Positions 12,701 to 27,700 are shown, counted from the stretch's first letter. The stretch: DNA of 64,000 nt from Microcebus murinus (GCF_040939455.1 NC_134112.1:18378501-18442500); one strand, 5' to 3'. Numbers and translations are program-made. The notes: generated from the letters alone by a model not told the origin.

Positions 12701-15700
12701 TAACCAAAGAATGACTTTTTGACATGTCTTAAATAGGATGACTGTAAATTATGGCTTTTAAATTGTCTATTATCTAATATTTTTATTATATTCCTAAGTA
12801 GAGAGAATCAAATTTTTAAAATCTATTATAAGAACAAAAAAATGAAGCTTATTCTTACATAACTTAGTATGATGTACATTCAGTAAATAGATAATATTTT
12901 TGTTTTATTCCAGAAAACAGCTCCTTGAACATGGTGAGGTAAAGCTTTCATTTTAATTTCCAGTAGACTTGCTAAATTCTAGTTCAAGACTTATTAAATC
13001 CTAGTTGAAGAACAATTCACAAAGGTATAACCATGCTGCTGATGCACCATCAGTAGTGCTGGAGTTGTTCATCGGTAATACATTTCTGCTGATGCTTCTC
13101 ACTCCTTAATATGCTCTTAATTTTGAATAGTAACAAGAATTTGAAAGCCAGAAAGCTGATTTATGACCATGGAACATAATTGAATTGAATTACCTTCATT
13201 CATTCAGTCAGTCATTCATTCAACAATAACAAGCATTTTGTTCTAGCCTGCTGAGGCAAGCAGTATGGTCCCTCAGGACAAGCACTCGTGGCCCTCCAAC
13301 AGGTGGCTGGCCGTCTGCGACCATATAGACCTGATGGTCAGCCAGCTATAAGTTCAGTGTTGAAGGATACAAAAGATAGTGTAGTAATGTTACTATTCTT
13401 AAATATGTGTAATTTTACAAAGGAGACATTAAACAAAACATTTTACATGATTCTGGCATACATAAGGAAAGATCAGTGTGGGCTGGAAATATGGTTTCCC
13501 CGGTAATCAAACTTTAAGTGGATCTTGAGGGAAAGGTCAAATTTATAAGACATGGCTATTGAATTTGAACTTAATAGGAATAGTGATACATGTAGAGTAT
13601 TCCTTATTCAAAATGCTTTGGGCCAAAAATGTTTCGAGTTTTGGATTTTTTTCAAATTTTGGAATATTTAGATTATACTTAATGGTTGAGCATCCCTAAT
13701 GTGAAAATCACAAAATCCAAAATGCTCCAAAAAGCATTTCCTTTGAGTGTGTACTTTGAGCATCATGTTGTAGTTTTTAGTAGTAGTATTTAATATTTTA
13801 AACTTAGATATTTAGTTTATTTAAACTTTTTGACACTCAAAAAGTTTCAGATTTTGGATTTCAGATTTTGGATTAGGAATGTCAATCTGCAACTGATATT
13901 TTTTGAATAGTTACTACATGCCATGTACTGTGCTGTTTAATTTTCATAATATTATTCCCATTTTGTAAATAAAGTATGTTATTTAGGTAGTACTAGCTGT
14001 TACAGAGATAAACACCAACATTTCAACAAATTAGTAGAAGTTTAATTCTTTGCTTACATAGAGTTAAAACCAAGAGTTCCTGATTAGCAGGTGGCTCTAT
14101 GACAAGCAACAACTGAATTACTCAGACTCCTTCTATCTGTGGCCCTGGTATCTTCAACATGTGGCTTCCACAGTTGACATGTATGCCTATGTCAAGCCAG
14201 CAAAGGAGAAAGAACACAAAGCTCATGCACTGGAGCTTTTTTAGGAATAGGCCCGGAACAGGTGCACATAACTTCCTGCCCACAGCCAGAACTCAGGCCC
14301 ATGGCCTCACCTAACTACCAAGGAAGCTGGAAATGTAGTCTAGCTATCTGTGAAAAAGAACAAAGAAATAGAGACTCAGAAAAATGAAATAGCTTACCTA
14401 AAATATCACACCTAATTTGTAGTAAGGCTTCAACTTGAACCAAAGGAGTTCAATTTTCCAAAGCTCTCAACAATTATTGTTTACTGTGTGCAAGGCATTG
14501 TTTTTAAACGATTTACATATATTGATAATTTTATCCTTACAACAACCTTTTGAGGTAGGTACTATAATTATTTATGTTCTAAAGATGAAGAAACTCTGGT
14601 ATAGAAAAATAATTTGCCTAAGGTTACAAAGCTAAAATGAGCTTAGCTTTGAGGCAAGGAATATGAGCCCAGGCAGTTAAGCTGAAGAATTTAGGCTTTT
14701 AAGCACTCATTCCACAGGTACATAATTTAAATGACCTTTATGTAAATCAATCATGAAATGTAACATTACCCAATTTTGCTTATTAGTACATATTCATACT
14801 TTATATTTTAACATACTATGTCTAAAACCCACCTCTTTTTAGAAACAATATTCCTTAATTTTCTGTCTTTATTTCTCACCTTATTTTGCTACTTTCTCAT
14901 TGTCTTTCACTTCTTCATTTGTCCTTATTTTGTATATTTTTTTCTACAACTTCTATGTACTTAATAGTTCAGTCTTCCTTATGTGCCTGCTATATATCAA
15001 GTCCTTACTTTAATGAATTTATAATATAGTGGGGGAAGATTAAAAAACACATAGATAATTATATGTACAAAGGTAAAAGTAGATACAAAACTAGTCTAGA
15101 AGAAGTGATTAAATCTATATGAAGGGGATGGGGTAGTTGGGGAAAGATTTTTTTAGAAATGACTTTAGAGGAGGAATAGGTCAAAAGGAATATCAAGGTC
15201 AAAAGATATGCATGTGCAAAGATGGCATAAGGTAATATATTCAGTGCTGCAAGCAAATGTGTTGATGATGTACAAAAAGCAAACAGTAGCAGAAATGAGA
15301 CTGGAAAAGTAGGCAGGGTTCCAGCTATGGAGGCTTTGTACACAAGAATCTGGGCTTCATTCTGGACTTTATTATTAAGCAGAGATGGTAAGGTCATAGC
15401 TGAGTTTTTAGGTCTGTTGGCAGTAAAGCAGATGTTTTTTAAAAAAGGCAAACAGAAGTGAAGCTGACTAGCAGAAGGACAGTGACAGCAAATATCTTAA
15501 CAGAGTATGTAAAACTGATGCACAGGCAGATTAGAAATTTAAATCTCTAAAAATAGAATGTATGGAAGGAAATTATAAATTACAGTACAGTGCCAATGTA
15601 GAGTTATATATCCTTATCCCACTCCCTCTTTGGACTCACTTGATTAATCTCTCCCACATGGCTTTGGGGACAGGGATTGTTTTCCCTTTAGGAAGGACCA

Positions 15701-18700
15701 GATGTGGAAGGAGCAATACAGAGGGTGCTGCTCACTGTGGCTGTGGTGTGATGACCAAAGGATGTACATTCCAGTGTATTTCAGGATTAGGGGAGGATTC
15801 GTTAGGATAATTTTATCATCAGAGTGTGAGTGTTAGATTGCTTGCTTCCTGCCAGTACTCTGGGCTGGGGACAGTCTGCATCCTTCAACTTGCTAAATAA
15901 AGCTCTAGGATATCACCTTACACTTATGATATTGATTATTAAAACTTGTTAAAAGATTCTGTTGTAATTTTTCCTAATTTGATATGTTTATATTTATTTT
16001 GTCAGATTAGTACCTTTTAACCAATTTTTTATGGCTTAGAAATTAGTGAAGACATACTAGTAATTCACAGGAAAGAGAAAGAAGGGAAAGAGAGTTAGGA
16101 ACAATATTTACTGCCAAAATGTCATTGTCGCTATAAGGAATTAGTGTGAAGATAGGCTGTGGAAAGATAATATTGAGTGTATTTTCTGCCCAACTATTCT
16201 TTTGACCCACTCACATCTCATTTTGTCCATAACAGTCAGTCCTGTATCCGCCTTCACTTTTTTTTCTAATCCCTACAGTTCATTATATCATTTGATCAGT
16301 TTATATTTGACCCCTTATATTTTAAGTCAGTTAAGTCTGTGTTTTCTGTTACAAACAAGGTTTTTCTTGACTTACAGCTGAAGGGTTTTCTGTGACAAAC
16401 AGCTGTGAAGGTATCTGAGTCAGTGTGGAGGTATTCTATTAAAGAAGTGAAATGATACAAAATTTAGAGAGAGAATTACTTTTTTTTGAGAAACTGATTG
16501 ATTGATATGTGTTTGGAGGTATTTTAACTTCCATGTTAACAGCCTAATTGACCATGTTGATCAATAATTTACTTGGAGAGAAAGCATAATAGTTGTAAAG
16601 ACACAGACTCAGGAGCAAGACTGGACTCAGATCCTAGTTTTCTACTTACTATGTAATCTTGGCTAAATTGCTTAATGTCGTTCTGGAAACAACAATAACA
16701 GTGCCTATTTCATATGGTTTCTAGGGATTAAATGAATTACACATAAGGTACTTAGAATAATGCCTCATATAAGCTAAGCACTGTGTAAATGTTCACCTGT
16801 GCAATTAGTGGGACTTCTGGACCAAGAGATCAGGAGGCTCCAGCTAGTATTCTGCCTTCTATTAACTGTGCCCGTGAAGGGGCATTTCTTTAGCTTGTTC
16901 ACATGACATCTCTGAACTCTCATTGGAGGTAGTTTTTAAAGAATCAAACCTGCCATTTGGACTGCTCTTAGACATGTAATCCCCATTTTCTCTTCACTTG
17001 GTAGCTGCTACCCCACACTTTATCCTGTTGGATTCACTTATTCCAAAGACTATCGTGAACAGTTTCCTTCCTGCCTTGCTTCCAGCCTCTAAAAAATGTT
17101 GAGAGGATTTTCCTAATAATTTTTTACATGGAAAGAGGTACTGACAAGTTGATAATAGTGTACTTACAGTAGTGATTTTTATACTATACTGTCTGACTGT
17201 AGCCTTCCGTCCTCTACTTAGTTGCTAAAAAGAAATCTGTCTGATAGAACTATATGGTATGTCAGGAGCCTGAGAGCAGAGGATGGTTAGGAGCATTTGG
17301 AGAGAACAGAAAAACAAACATAAGTGATACCATTTGGAATAGCTGCTAGTCTGTCATCCAGCCACAAAAAACAAAAACAAACAAACAAAAAAATACAGAA
17401 AAGATAAGGAAATGGTAGAGCTTATTCAAGTCTCCATGTGAAAATAGAGTCCTTCTTTTAACCCTTAGATAACAGAAGAAAGTCAAGAAAAACTTTGGAT
17501 TTAATTGTGATCATGTGAAAAGTTGTTGCTGAGGTAGAAGTGAATGGAATATGAGAGAAAATGACAGTGTCAATCTGTGGCATAAAATAGCCAAAGAAGG
17601 AATATTGGGAGAAATTAGATGTGTGGTTGCATTTATTAGATCATATCTATTATAGCCTATTTCTAGATGCCACATTTTAAGAAAATCTGTACAATCTATA
17701 CTATGTCCAGAGAAGGGAAACCAGAATTGAGACAATACAGAACTAATAAGTGAAGTATTGTGAATATTTAGCCTAAAAATAGAAAGCTTTCTAAGGGGGA
17801 AGGTAGTAATAGTGCAGAGTCATAATTATAATATTTAAATAATAGAGAGCTTTCATGCATAAATGGGTTTAGACTAATTTTACACATTTCTGTGGAAGTG
17901 ACAGAAACATAATGGTTTAGTTTGAGGAAAGATTTTCTAAAATTCACAGCTATCTATCCAGCATTGTAGTATATATTCCTATGACATATCCCTGTTTAGG
18001 AAATTGTGAATATCCAATTTATCAATTTATAGAATAGATGCCTATTTTGGAAAGGTGATTAAAGTAGGTGGACCATGTAAGTTACCAGTCTATGATTTAG
18101 TGGTTCTAAACAAGAGGACCTATTTGGGTTTGAAATATGATAGGTCTTTTTTATTCCCTCTCTGGTATGTCCCTGATTTTGTTTGATGAGTTTGACTAAA
18201 GAAAAATGAAGGATTGATTTTGAAATAAATGTTCCCCATTCTAATATTGTGTCTAAGAATTATGGGAAAAAAACTAATAAATTCTGTTTTTAAACATCTT
18301 TATTTTAAAAATGAAATAAAACAGCTTTGGGTAGAGGTTTTTTTTTTTTTTTTTTACCATTCTGCTTTAAATATAAATGTATTTCTGATTAAACTATCAT
18401 ATGGTTAACATTTTTTTAAATGCAGAAAAATGACCATTTAGAAATAAACTGTTAACTTTTTGGTATGTTTTCTTAACCTTTTCTGTCCCCTGTGAATCCC
18501 CTTGCATAATATACCTAGATGTTTTTCACATAATTAATATCATTCTGTACATATAGAGTTTTATACCCTCAGAACTTTTTCATGCCATTAAATAACATTC
18601 CAATATGTAATTATTAATGGCTATATACCAGTGGATATGCAGTAATTTCGTTACTATTCCTCTATATTAGCCACTTAGAATGTTTCCCACTTTTGCTATT

Positions 18701-21700
18701 CAAAATACAGTCCATGATCATCTTTGTAGAACATCTTTGTGTTTTGGTTATTCTCTTAAGTAAATTCCTAGAATAGAAATTTAAGCCAAAAGGATTGGCT
18801 CTTTTCTAGGCCTTTGGTAAACATTTTTAAATTATAGAAATTCATCAACTTATTATTTCAGTGTTTGTTTCATTGCATCTCTCTAACATTCAGTATTAGT
18901 TTAATATTTTTTAATTTGACAGATGAAAATATCTCACTATCTTTAATACTTAATTTGTTTTAAAGTGAGTTAGTACATAAATATTCAGTTGCCATTTACT
19001 TTTGTTGCATTATTTTTTCATATTCATTGTCATTTTTCTAGTGAAAAGTTGAAGAATGAATATATTATAAAATTTGTTTGAATACTTTACTCATTGTAAC
19101 CCCACCTTGATCATAATAGGATATCCTACCAGTTAATACAAATATGTATATAATTCCACCACTTTAATCTAGTTTATGTTCTGCTGTGATTTCTGTTATT
19201 CACTGAATGACAAGTACCTTTGTGAAGCATTCATATGTTTCTGTCCCCAGGGATCGCATCTCACTTTGGGTAGGTCCTTGCTTAAATGTCACCTATCCTG
19301 TGGGCGCCCCACTGTGACGGTTTCCCCACCTTCTTACAGCACCTTGTATACTTTCTGGCTCCTTTCCTGCTCCAGTTTCTTACCCACTGCACTTATCACT
19401 TTCTAATATTATATAATGGTTTATTTATTTGCCATGTCTATGTATTGTCTGTCTCTCCTTACTGAATATACCAAAACATAAGTCTCACAAGGGCAGACAT
19501 TGTTCTTCGTTGTATCCAAAGTACACAGACCAGTACCTGGAATATAGAGCGCATTCAGTTAACCTTGTTGAATGAATGAATAAATGTTAATAGATTTATT
19601 ACTAAGTAGAATATCCTCATTCTAATGAATGTAATAGTTTTAATATATTTTATATTTATTAATTTAAAAATGTATAAAGTAAAAATGTCATTTTGTTTTA
19701 TTTGTGTTTTATAGCTGGTTTTTCACACATTGCAGTTGTTAGCATTTACTGCCCTTGCCATTTTAATTATGAGGCTGAAGCTGTTTTTGACACCACATAT
19801 GTGCATTATGGCTTCCTTGATGTGTTCTCGACGGGTAAGGAATTCATTCTTGTATAACTACACTGTGATAACTATAGCAGCTACAGCGTAGTTACCGTAG
19901 CTTTGCTGAGTAATGCAAAACAGAAAAACACTAAGTGTTTTTAACATAACTATTAATAAAATGATTTAAAATGTTAGTTCATGATTCACTATAGAGTAGA
20001 AAAAGCAATTTCAAGTAGTTTTGAAAATCATTTCTAGATTTTAACAGATATTTTTGTGACAAGTGATGAGGCACACTTTCCCCTCTCTCTGTTAAACATC
20101 CTATCCACATACATAATCCTTTGGAGCTCAGGTCTGTTGGAAGAGTCTTCTGCCTCCCCAGAACTACCCTCAATTACTTATCCAAGATGGGAGTAGATGC
20201 AGAGCAACTGTTGTGGTATGGTCCTGTTTGGCTGAGAGAATCCCTAAAAAACCCTGGGATTCTCCTCTATCTTACATACAAAATAGCTCGATAAATTAAC
20301 TAGAATTTTGGGACTAAGGCACTTTTGGAAACACCTTATATAGTTTTGATTTATAAACATCAAAATATCATAGCATCCATTTTTCTGAGAGGAATATTTC
20401 TGACAATGCTAATAGGGTTCCCTCAGTTATTCAAGATTTCCATAAAAGGCAGCCAATGTTAAAGGATTTCATTCTAGGACTGCAACCTCCAGGCACAGAC
20501 TAGCAGAAACCAGGCCTCACAGCAGGAGGCAAGTGAAGCCCCACCTGTACCCACAGCCGCTCCCCATCATTCCCATCACCCCCGGAGTGGCCCCTCCACA
20601 CCTCCCCTGTCAGATCAGCCTGACATCAGACCCACATAGGTGTGTGAACTCCACTGCAAACTGCGCATGCAAGGGTTCCAGGTTGCGCTCTCTCCCCCCA
20701 CCCCCCACCCTCCACCCCGGCCCTGCAGTCAGTGGAAAAACTCTTCCATGGAACAGGTCCCTGATGTCAAAAAGGTTGGGGACTGCTGTTTTAGGATGTT
20801 TCACAATCGTGAATTACTAATCTTAATCCCCGGTGATAAATCAATATTAGAAGGATCAGGTATTCCTTCCTTAATTCTTTTGAGTGGAGAGAAAGCTCCA
20901 TTTTTACCTGAGTCCTGTAATTCCAGCATGCTCGTTTTTAAACAATGGGTGATGATAATTCTGTATATTTGTGTACTGATATCAAAGGATAATACATCTT
21001 GGTTTAAGTTGCAAGGTGACAATTTATTATAGACTCTATAGCACTCTTCATATAAGATTTATAAATAAATAATTTCTTTCATTTCAGCTCTTTGGCTGGC
21101 TTTTTTGCAGAGTTCGTTTTGAGAATGTTATCTTTGGCATTCTAACAGTGATGTCAGTACAAGGTTGTGCCAACCTCCATAATCAATGGAGCATAATAGG
21201 AGAATTTAATAATTTGCCTCAGGAAGAACTTATACAATGGATCAGATACAATACCAGACCAGGTATGTAGCTATTTATATGTGTAGTTCGTTTTACACAC
21301 ACACACACTCACAAACATACATATTTGTATATAATTATATAGTTATCACTTCATATATATGTGTCTGTGCTTATGTATATGTGTATATGATTTACAAATA
21401 CAGTCTTTCGTACTCTCACAGACTTTGAGCATGCCTATTGCAATGATCACTCAATGAAACCCTTTCAAAAGGCAATTTTGTGTCCCCTTTAAACCTCTCC
21501 TAGATAACTGTCAAAAACTTTAACACCAAGGAATTAATGATTTTCTACAAGTTATGTGCTATAACTCTCAGCATTATTGTATTTTAACTGTAACAATGAC
21601 AAATTGAAGAAATCTTTAAGAGCAAAATTTCACACCTTTTGGCAGGCCCCTGGAGAAGATAGTTTTGATTGTGGGGACTTACCCAGCACCCTTTCTATCA

Positions 21701-24700
21701 CTTTAGTCAGTGCTGTCTCCTCTGACTCTGTAAAACCAGCCATGTGGAAAAGAGTTAAAATCTTAGATATTATATTTTGTTTACTAAATCATCTCAAAGG
21801 GATGAGTATACAACCTATTTTGAAATACTCCAAACTATTATTTTTAGCATATCTTCTTTTCTTGCTATCTTTATTCAGAATTACCTCAAGCAAATAGATA
21901 TTTCATTTTTAAATACCTTTGAGGAAATACATATATTCTACAATATTTTCTATAACTAAATGTATAATCTTATCTGAGACTATTTTTCATATTTGGCAAC
22001 TTTCTCTGGCACAAATTATTCACTGTGGTTTATATAAATTTTCCTGTGCCTCCTTGAGTTGGTTTCCTTTTATCTCTTATTTAATAGTCACTATTTTACC
22101 ATCATTAAGGTAAATCTTCATAAGCTTCAACTCAGATATTTCATCTGTAGTTTCAAAGGGTATGGGTGATAGTGCCTTGTTAAACTGCCAAACCATTTTA
22201 ATTAGAAATTTTAAATTAATCCCCAACTGACTTTACCTGTAGGAGCTCAAGATAGGCATTCCCTTTCTTTTCCCTTGCCCCTCCCCAGTTATAGTTGTTT
22301 TCCCCAAGCTTTTAAAGATACCTACTCTTTTAATCTTTTCTTGTGTCTTTCTTTGTTCCAGTGTTTGTCTTGGGTTCCTAGCATACAAAGCCAATGTTTA
22401 GCAACTTACTCTTCTGAGATAAACCCACAAACCCCTATCTCATTTTTAGCTGCCTCTTCTTTGATCTTCTTTTCAATCTGTTTTATTCTTTTTTTTAATT
22501 CTTTTTGGTATGAGTTCTCTCATGGTTACCACATATTTATTAAAAGCTGCATGAAGTTTTAAGGTATGGGATGGACTAGTGACTACATTCAGGTCTACCA
22601 TGTAAAGTTTTATAGTTTGTGTATTGCACAAAGATAATCAGTTGAGAGGACAGATGGGAGCTGAAATCTAGCCTATGGTCCATTTATCAAACCCTGGACT
22701 AGTGGGGCTCTGTCAAGTCAGAGGGGCTGCCGTTTTCTAATCCATACAGTAATCTAAATGGAAACTTCAGTACATTGGTAGGAAAACATGTTGTTTCCTA
22801 TTCCCTGTTGTGATCATTTACCTCACTGCCAAAACAAAAGAAAGTGGGGAGGGGGGTGTTTTTCCCTCTCTCTCTGCCATAGATGGTATCTTCTTAGTGG
22901 TTCCAGCTTTTGCTGAATAGGCATTCCTAGATTCTTCTGGATGACCCTGATCCTGGGTTTTTGGATACCTCTTGCCCAGAATTTTTGAAGCTTAGCACTG
23001 TTGACACAGGGAGCTCTCCTGTGCATTGCAGGATATTCCTGGAGTCTACCTACCAAATGCCAATAGCATCTCCTCACCCCATGCCCCAGTGTGACAATCA
23101 AAAATGTCTCCAGAAGTTGATAGTGTCCCCTGGGGAGCAAACTCACCCCTGGTTGAGAACTTCTGTAGCCTAACAGCTGTCATTATTAATTATTGAATCT
23201 TGCAATAATAAATACACATTCCTTCGTCAGTTAACTTACAAATATTCAAATTTAAGGCTTATAAAGAGATTTTCATTCAAAGTTATGTTTAGAATGTTTA
23301 GTTATATTTGAAAGTAAACATTCAGTTGTTTACAGCAGATCCGAATAACATTTTTTTTTCTGCTGTCATAATTTATTTCAATTTTAATTTGAAACATTTC
23401 ACTATTTCATTTTAATATTTTCTTTTCTTTTTTTTAGCGTATTATGGGGGTACAAGTGTTAAGGTTACATATATTGCCCATGCCCCCTCCCCCCTTGAGT
23501 AAGAGCTTCAAGCGTGTCCATCCCCCAAATGTTGCACATCTTACTCGTTGTGGTTGTATATACCCATCCCCTCCTCCCCCCTCCCGACACCCGATAAATG
23601 TTACTCCTATATGTCCACTTATGTGTTGATCCTTTAATACCAATTTGCTGGTGAGTACATGTGGTGCTTGTTTTTCCATTCTTGAGATATTTCACTTAGT
23701 AGAATGGGTTCCAGCTGTATTCAGGAATATACAAGAGGTGCTATATCACCATTGTTTCTTAAAGCTGAGTAGTATTCCATGGCATACCATATACCATATT
23801 TTATTAATCCACTCATGAATTGATGGGCACTTGGGTTGTTTCCACATCTTTGCAGTTGTGAATTGTGCTGCTATAAACATTCGCGTACAGGTGTCTTTTT
23901 CATAAAGTGACTTTTGATCTTTTGAGTAGATGCCCAGTAGTGGAATTGCTGGACCAAATAAATGGTAGATCTATTTGTATCGCTTTGAGGTATCTGCATA
24001 TTGCTTTCCACAGAAATTGAACTAGTTTGCAGTCCCACCAGCAGTGTAGGAGTGTTCCTCTCTCTCCACATCCACGCCAGCATTTGTTGTTTGGGGACTT
24101 TGATAAAGGCCATTCTTACCAGAGTTAAGTGATATCTCATTGTGGTTTTGATTTGCATTTCCCTGATGACTAGAGTTATTTTTATTATTGATTTTTTTTG
24201 TGCTGATTAAAAATGATAATAACCTTCATAATTATATAATCATTTATTATACAAGAGTGCCAGGAAGTAAGCATTTGGTCTTTTAAGAGATGAAACTGAA
24301 GCCAGATAATAGATTTTGGTGTAGCTCTAGTCAGAACCAAATTTATACATGCTATTATTCCAAAAAGTACTACTAGCAAGCATAAAATGATGGAATATAT
24401 AAATAGTATAAAGTCAAGTGGAAACTAAGAGAACTTAATTATGAATCTTTAAAGGTGGCATGAGGGAAGAAAACAATGTTTTTGTCTGGCACCTCCACAG
24501 GACTACAGTTCATAATCTGCAAAAATTATTTGAAAGATGTACTATGAGGCTTACCCTTTATAGCAGTCTCTCAGTTCTAGCATTTTAAATTATTGGGACA
24601 AGATATGAAATTTTACATTCTTTATAGCCCTCTGTGTCTCTCTGCAGTCCTGGCCCTTAGAATAGTACTCTTTCCTGGCAGGAAGCTGTAGTAATGTGGC

Positions 24701-27700
24701 TAAGAAATTTCCCAACTGTGTAGTCTTGGACAAGCCACTTTAACTTCGCTGTCTCTGCAGTTGCATCCTTATCTACAAAATAAGAACAGAGAACATGCAT
24801 CTTAGAGTTGTTGTGCAAATTAAGTTGTTTAATCCTTGTAAAAAATAATGAGCACAGTTTCTAGCACCAAGATAACATTTAACAGAAGTTAGCTGTTATT
24901 ACAGTAGACAGTGAATGTAGACAAAGAATGATGTCAATGGTTATTTAACCACTTCAGTACAAGCATCAACTATAGTCGATAGCCACAGATGAATGTGCAC
25001 AGCCGAGCATCGAGTTTAGCCAACAGCCGTGATACGAAGGTGCACAGCCAAGCGTTGACTTTAGCCAACAACCGTGATATGACTTTTTTAATTTTTCATT
25101 TATCAAAATAAAATTGTGAACATTTAAAAATAATGTAATAAAAACATATTTGTATATGTTACCTATTCTCATTTACATTACAAGTAAAGCTTCCTGTAAA
25201 GTAAAACAAGCTTTCAGTGCTTTAAAGCTTTCCTCATCATACAAGAGCAAAACGGATTCGTCGTCAATGCACAGCACAAACTATCTTGTGGACTATGAGT
25301 GCCGGCTGTGGGCAAGGTTTCATGGCTGTGAGCGCCATACCGAAGTGGTTAAATATGCTTCATCTTTCTTAATTTGGGTTCAAATATTATAAATAAGTTT
25401 AACTTTTGGTTTTCTCGAAAACATTTTATTAAAGAGTATAATTGTGTTTTTTAGATGCTGTTTTCGCAGGTGCCATGCCTACTATGGCAAGTGTCAAGCT
25501 GTCTACACTTCATCCCATTGTGAATCACCCACATTACGAAGATGCAGACTTGAGGTTGGCAACCGATTGAATATATTCAACCAGACTCACTTCCTACTTA
25601 CTGCTCATTCTTAGGAATTGGGAAGAATCTACACACACACACACACACACACACATTCTCATCCAAATATTTGTGCTGAAAGTTAAAAAAAATTATAATA
25701 ACCACCCAGAAATGACAATATGTACCTGTTGCCTCTGAATCAGGCTTAATAAACTTCTGAAAACTTAAAAAAGCAAAATCAGTTTTTCTTAAAAATGAAA
25801 AACATGTCACATATTTATGGCTTGTACATGTGTGTGTGTGTATTTCAGTAAAATTCCTAAGTAGTAGGGAGAGGCGGTAGGATGGGTTTGGTTCTTAGCC
25901 ATAGTTTGGCAACCCCTGCTCTGGACCACAAGCCCCTCTCTAGTTTCAGAAACCATTTCTAGATTTTATTGGTGGCCAAAATCTACCCTTTTTTAATAGG
26001 TAGAAAAAAGTACATGAGATTTTCCTTTTTTTTCCTTTTCTTTTTATTTCAGCATATTATGGGGGTACAAATGTTAAGGTCATGTATGTTCCCCTTTTCC
26101 CCCTCCCACCTCGAGTCAGAGCTTTAAGCATGACCATCCCCCAGAAGGTGTGTATCACACCCATTATGTATATGTATACCCATCTTTTTCTCCCCCCTCC
26201 CACCTGCCGGACACCCGATAAATGTTATCCTATATGTCCACTTAGGTGTTGAGATTTTCTACTTTACATGCTTTTATGAAAATTTAGGGTATTTTGCTAG
26301 TTGATTATGAGAACTCTAGCTAGTTTCCATTGAGGTCTAAAATTTTGTTTACCTTAAATGGAAGGTTATAAAAATTATTTTGATCATTCTAGTAATTGTA
26401 AGGGTAATCTTTTCCTTTTAATAGACTTTTGGCCTATTATTGGAGGTAATTTTTTTTATTTATTTTAAGTTTTATGTCTGGCTCTGCTGATTAGGCATCC
26501 CATATGCTTGAAATTTTAAGTAATATCTAATGCATAAGTGGCAGTTTGTTCAGGATTTCATGAGAACTCCCACTTAGAGCCAGATTATCTGTTGTACCTC
26601 CCTATTTCTCAAGATTTTGTTGAGGTGCTTTTTCTACTTATTCTGATACCGAGAGGCCCATCGTCTAAATGTTCTACTTGATACATTCAGTTTCAATTCA
26701 TGTGTTTCTTACAACTTCTGTAGATGAAATTATCTATTGAAATTTATGTTTTTACTACGTTCAGTCTCTATCAGAATATATTCCATAATAATTTTGTGAA
26801 TTATATGATGAAATCTTTATATCTTGAGCTGCTACCCAGTACAACTAGGCTAGTTTATACACTAACAAGCAATATTGCAAAATTAAAATGGCTCTAAGTT
26901 TTAGCACATTCAAAATATAAGTAGGAATGTGGACCTGCTATCCCCAAAATAATTTATGCTATTTTGGGTCATATATATCAATGTTCCTTATAGTGAGTAC
27001 TGAGATTTTAATTTGCTAGTAAGATTTCTTTAGTCTACTTTATTATAATTTATTTTAAAATCTTTTAACCTGTTGTTTAAATTTAAAGGGCCCGGACAAA
27101 AATAGTTTATTCTGCATATAGTCGAAAATCCCCAAAAGAAGTAAGAGATAAATTGTTGGAGTTACATGTGCATTATTATGTTTTAGAAGAGGCATGGTGT
27201 GTTGTAAGAACTAAGTGAGTATTAATCCTATGCTATATGATATGTTATATTTTTAAGCAATAGATGTTTTACTTTATTACTGTAGTTTTGATTCTTTCAG
27301 AATTTTTTTATTTTAAATAAATTCTATTAAAATATTATCCTAGCATTTTAGTTAAAATGATTTCATCTAGAGAAGTAAAATTATACTATCTTTTAGGTAG
27401 AACCTAATTCCAAAAAAATTATAGTACATTTTATATAGTATATAGTATATAGCCTGAGTTTTTAATTCAACATCTTAAATTTAGCTTTTTTCACAATTTT
27501 TCAAATATTTATGACAGTTTTTATTAGATGTCTGAAATACTGATTTGAATTTATAACAAAGTAAGATATTAGCTTTCTGTTACAACAGCTGAATTATATT
27601 GGAGGAGTAAGACTTAAGAGAAATAAGATAAAGATATTTCTAATAAAAATGTTAAATTTCTAAACTTTGAATCTCTAACAATCATAAAATTCTAAGATGT

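Noticed and set aside
15059..15451. 130-codon - strand open frame
   Set aside because: Falls in an old repeat block; residues are low-complexity hydrophobic and match nothing I know.
20533..20820. 95-codon Pro-rich + frame
   Set aside because: Lies in the hAT-like element; composition follows the element's C-rich body.
24945..25352. CRISPR-like or regulatory repeat array
   Set aside because: The 45-nt units are within a TTAA-flanked transposon; there are no spacers and this is a mammalian genome.
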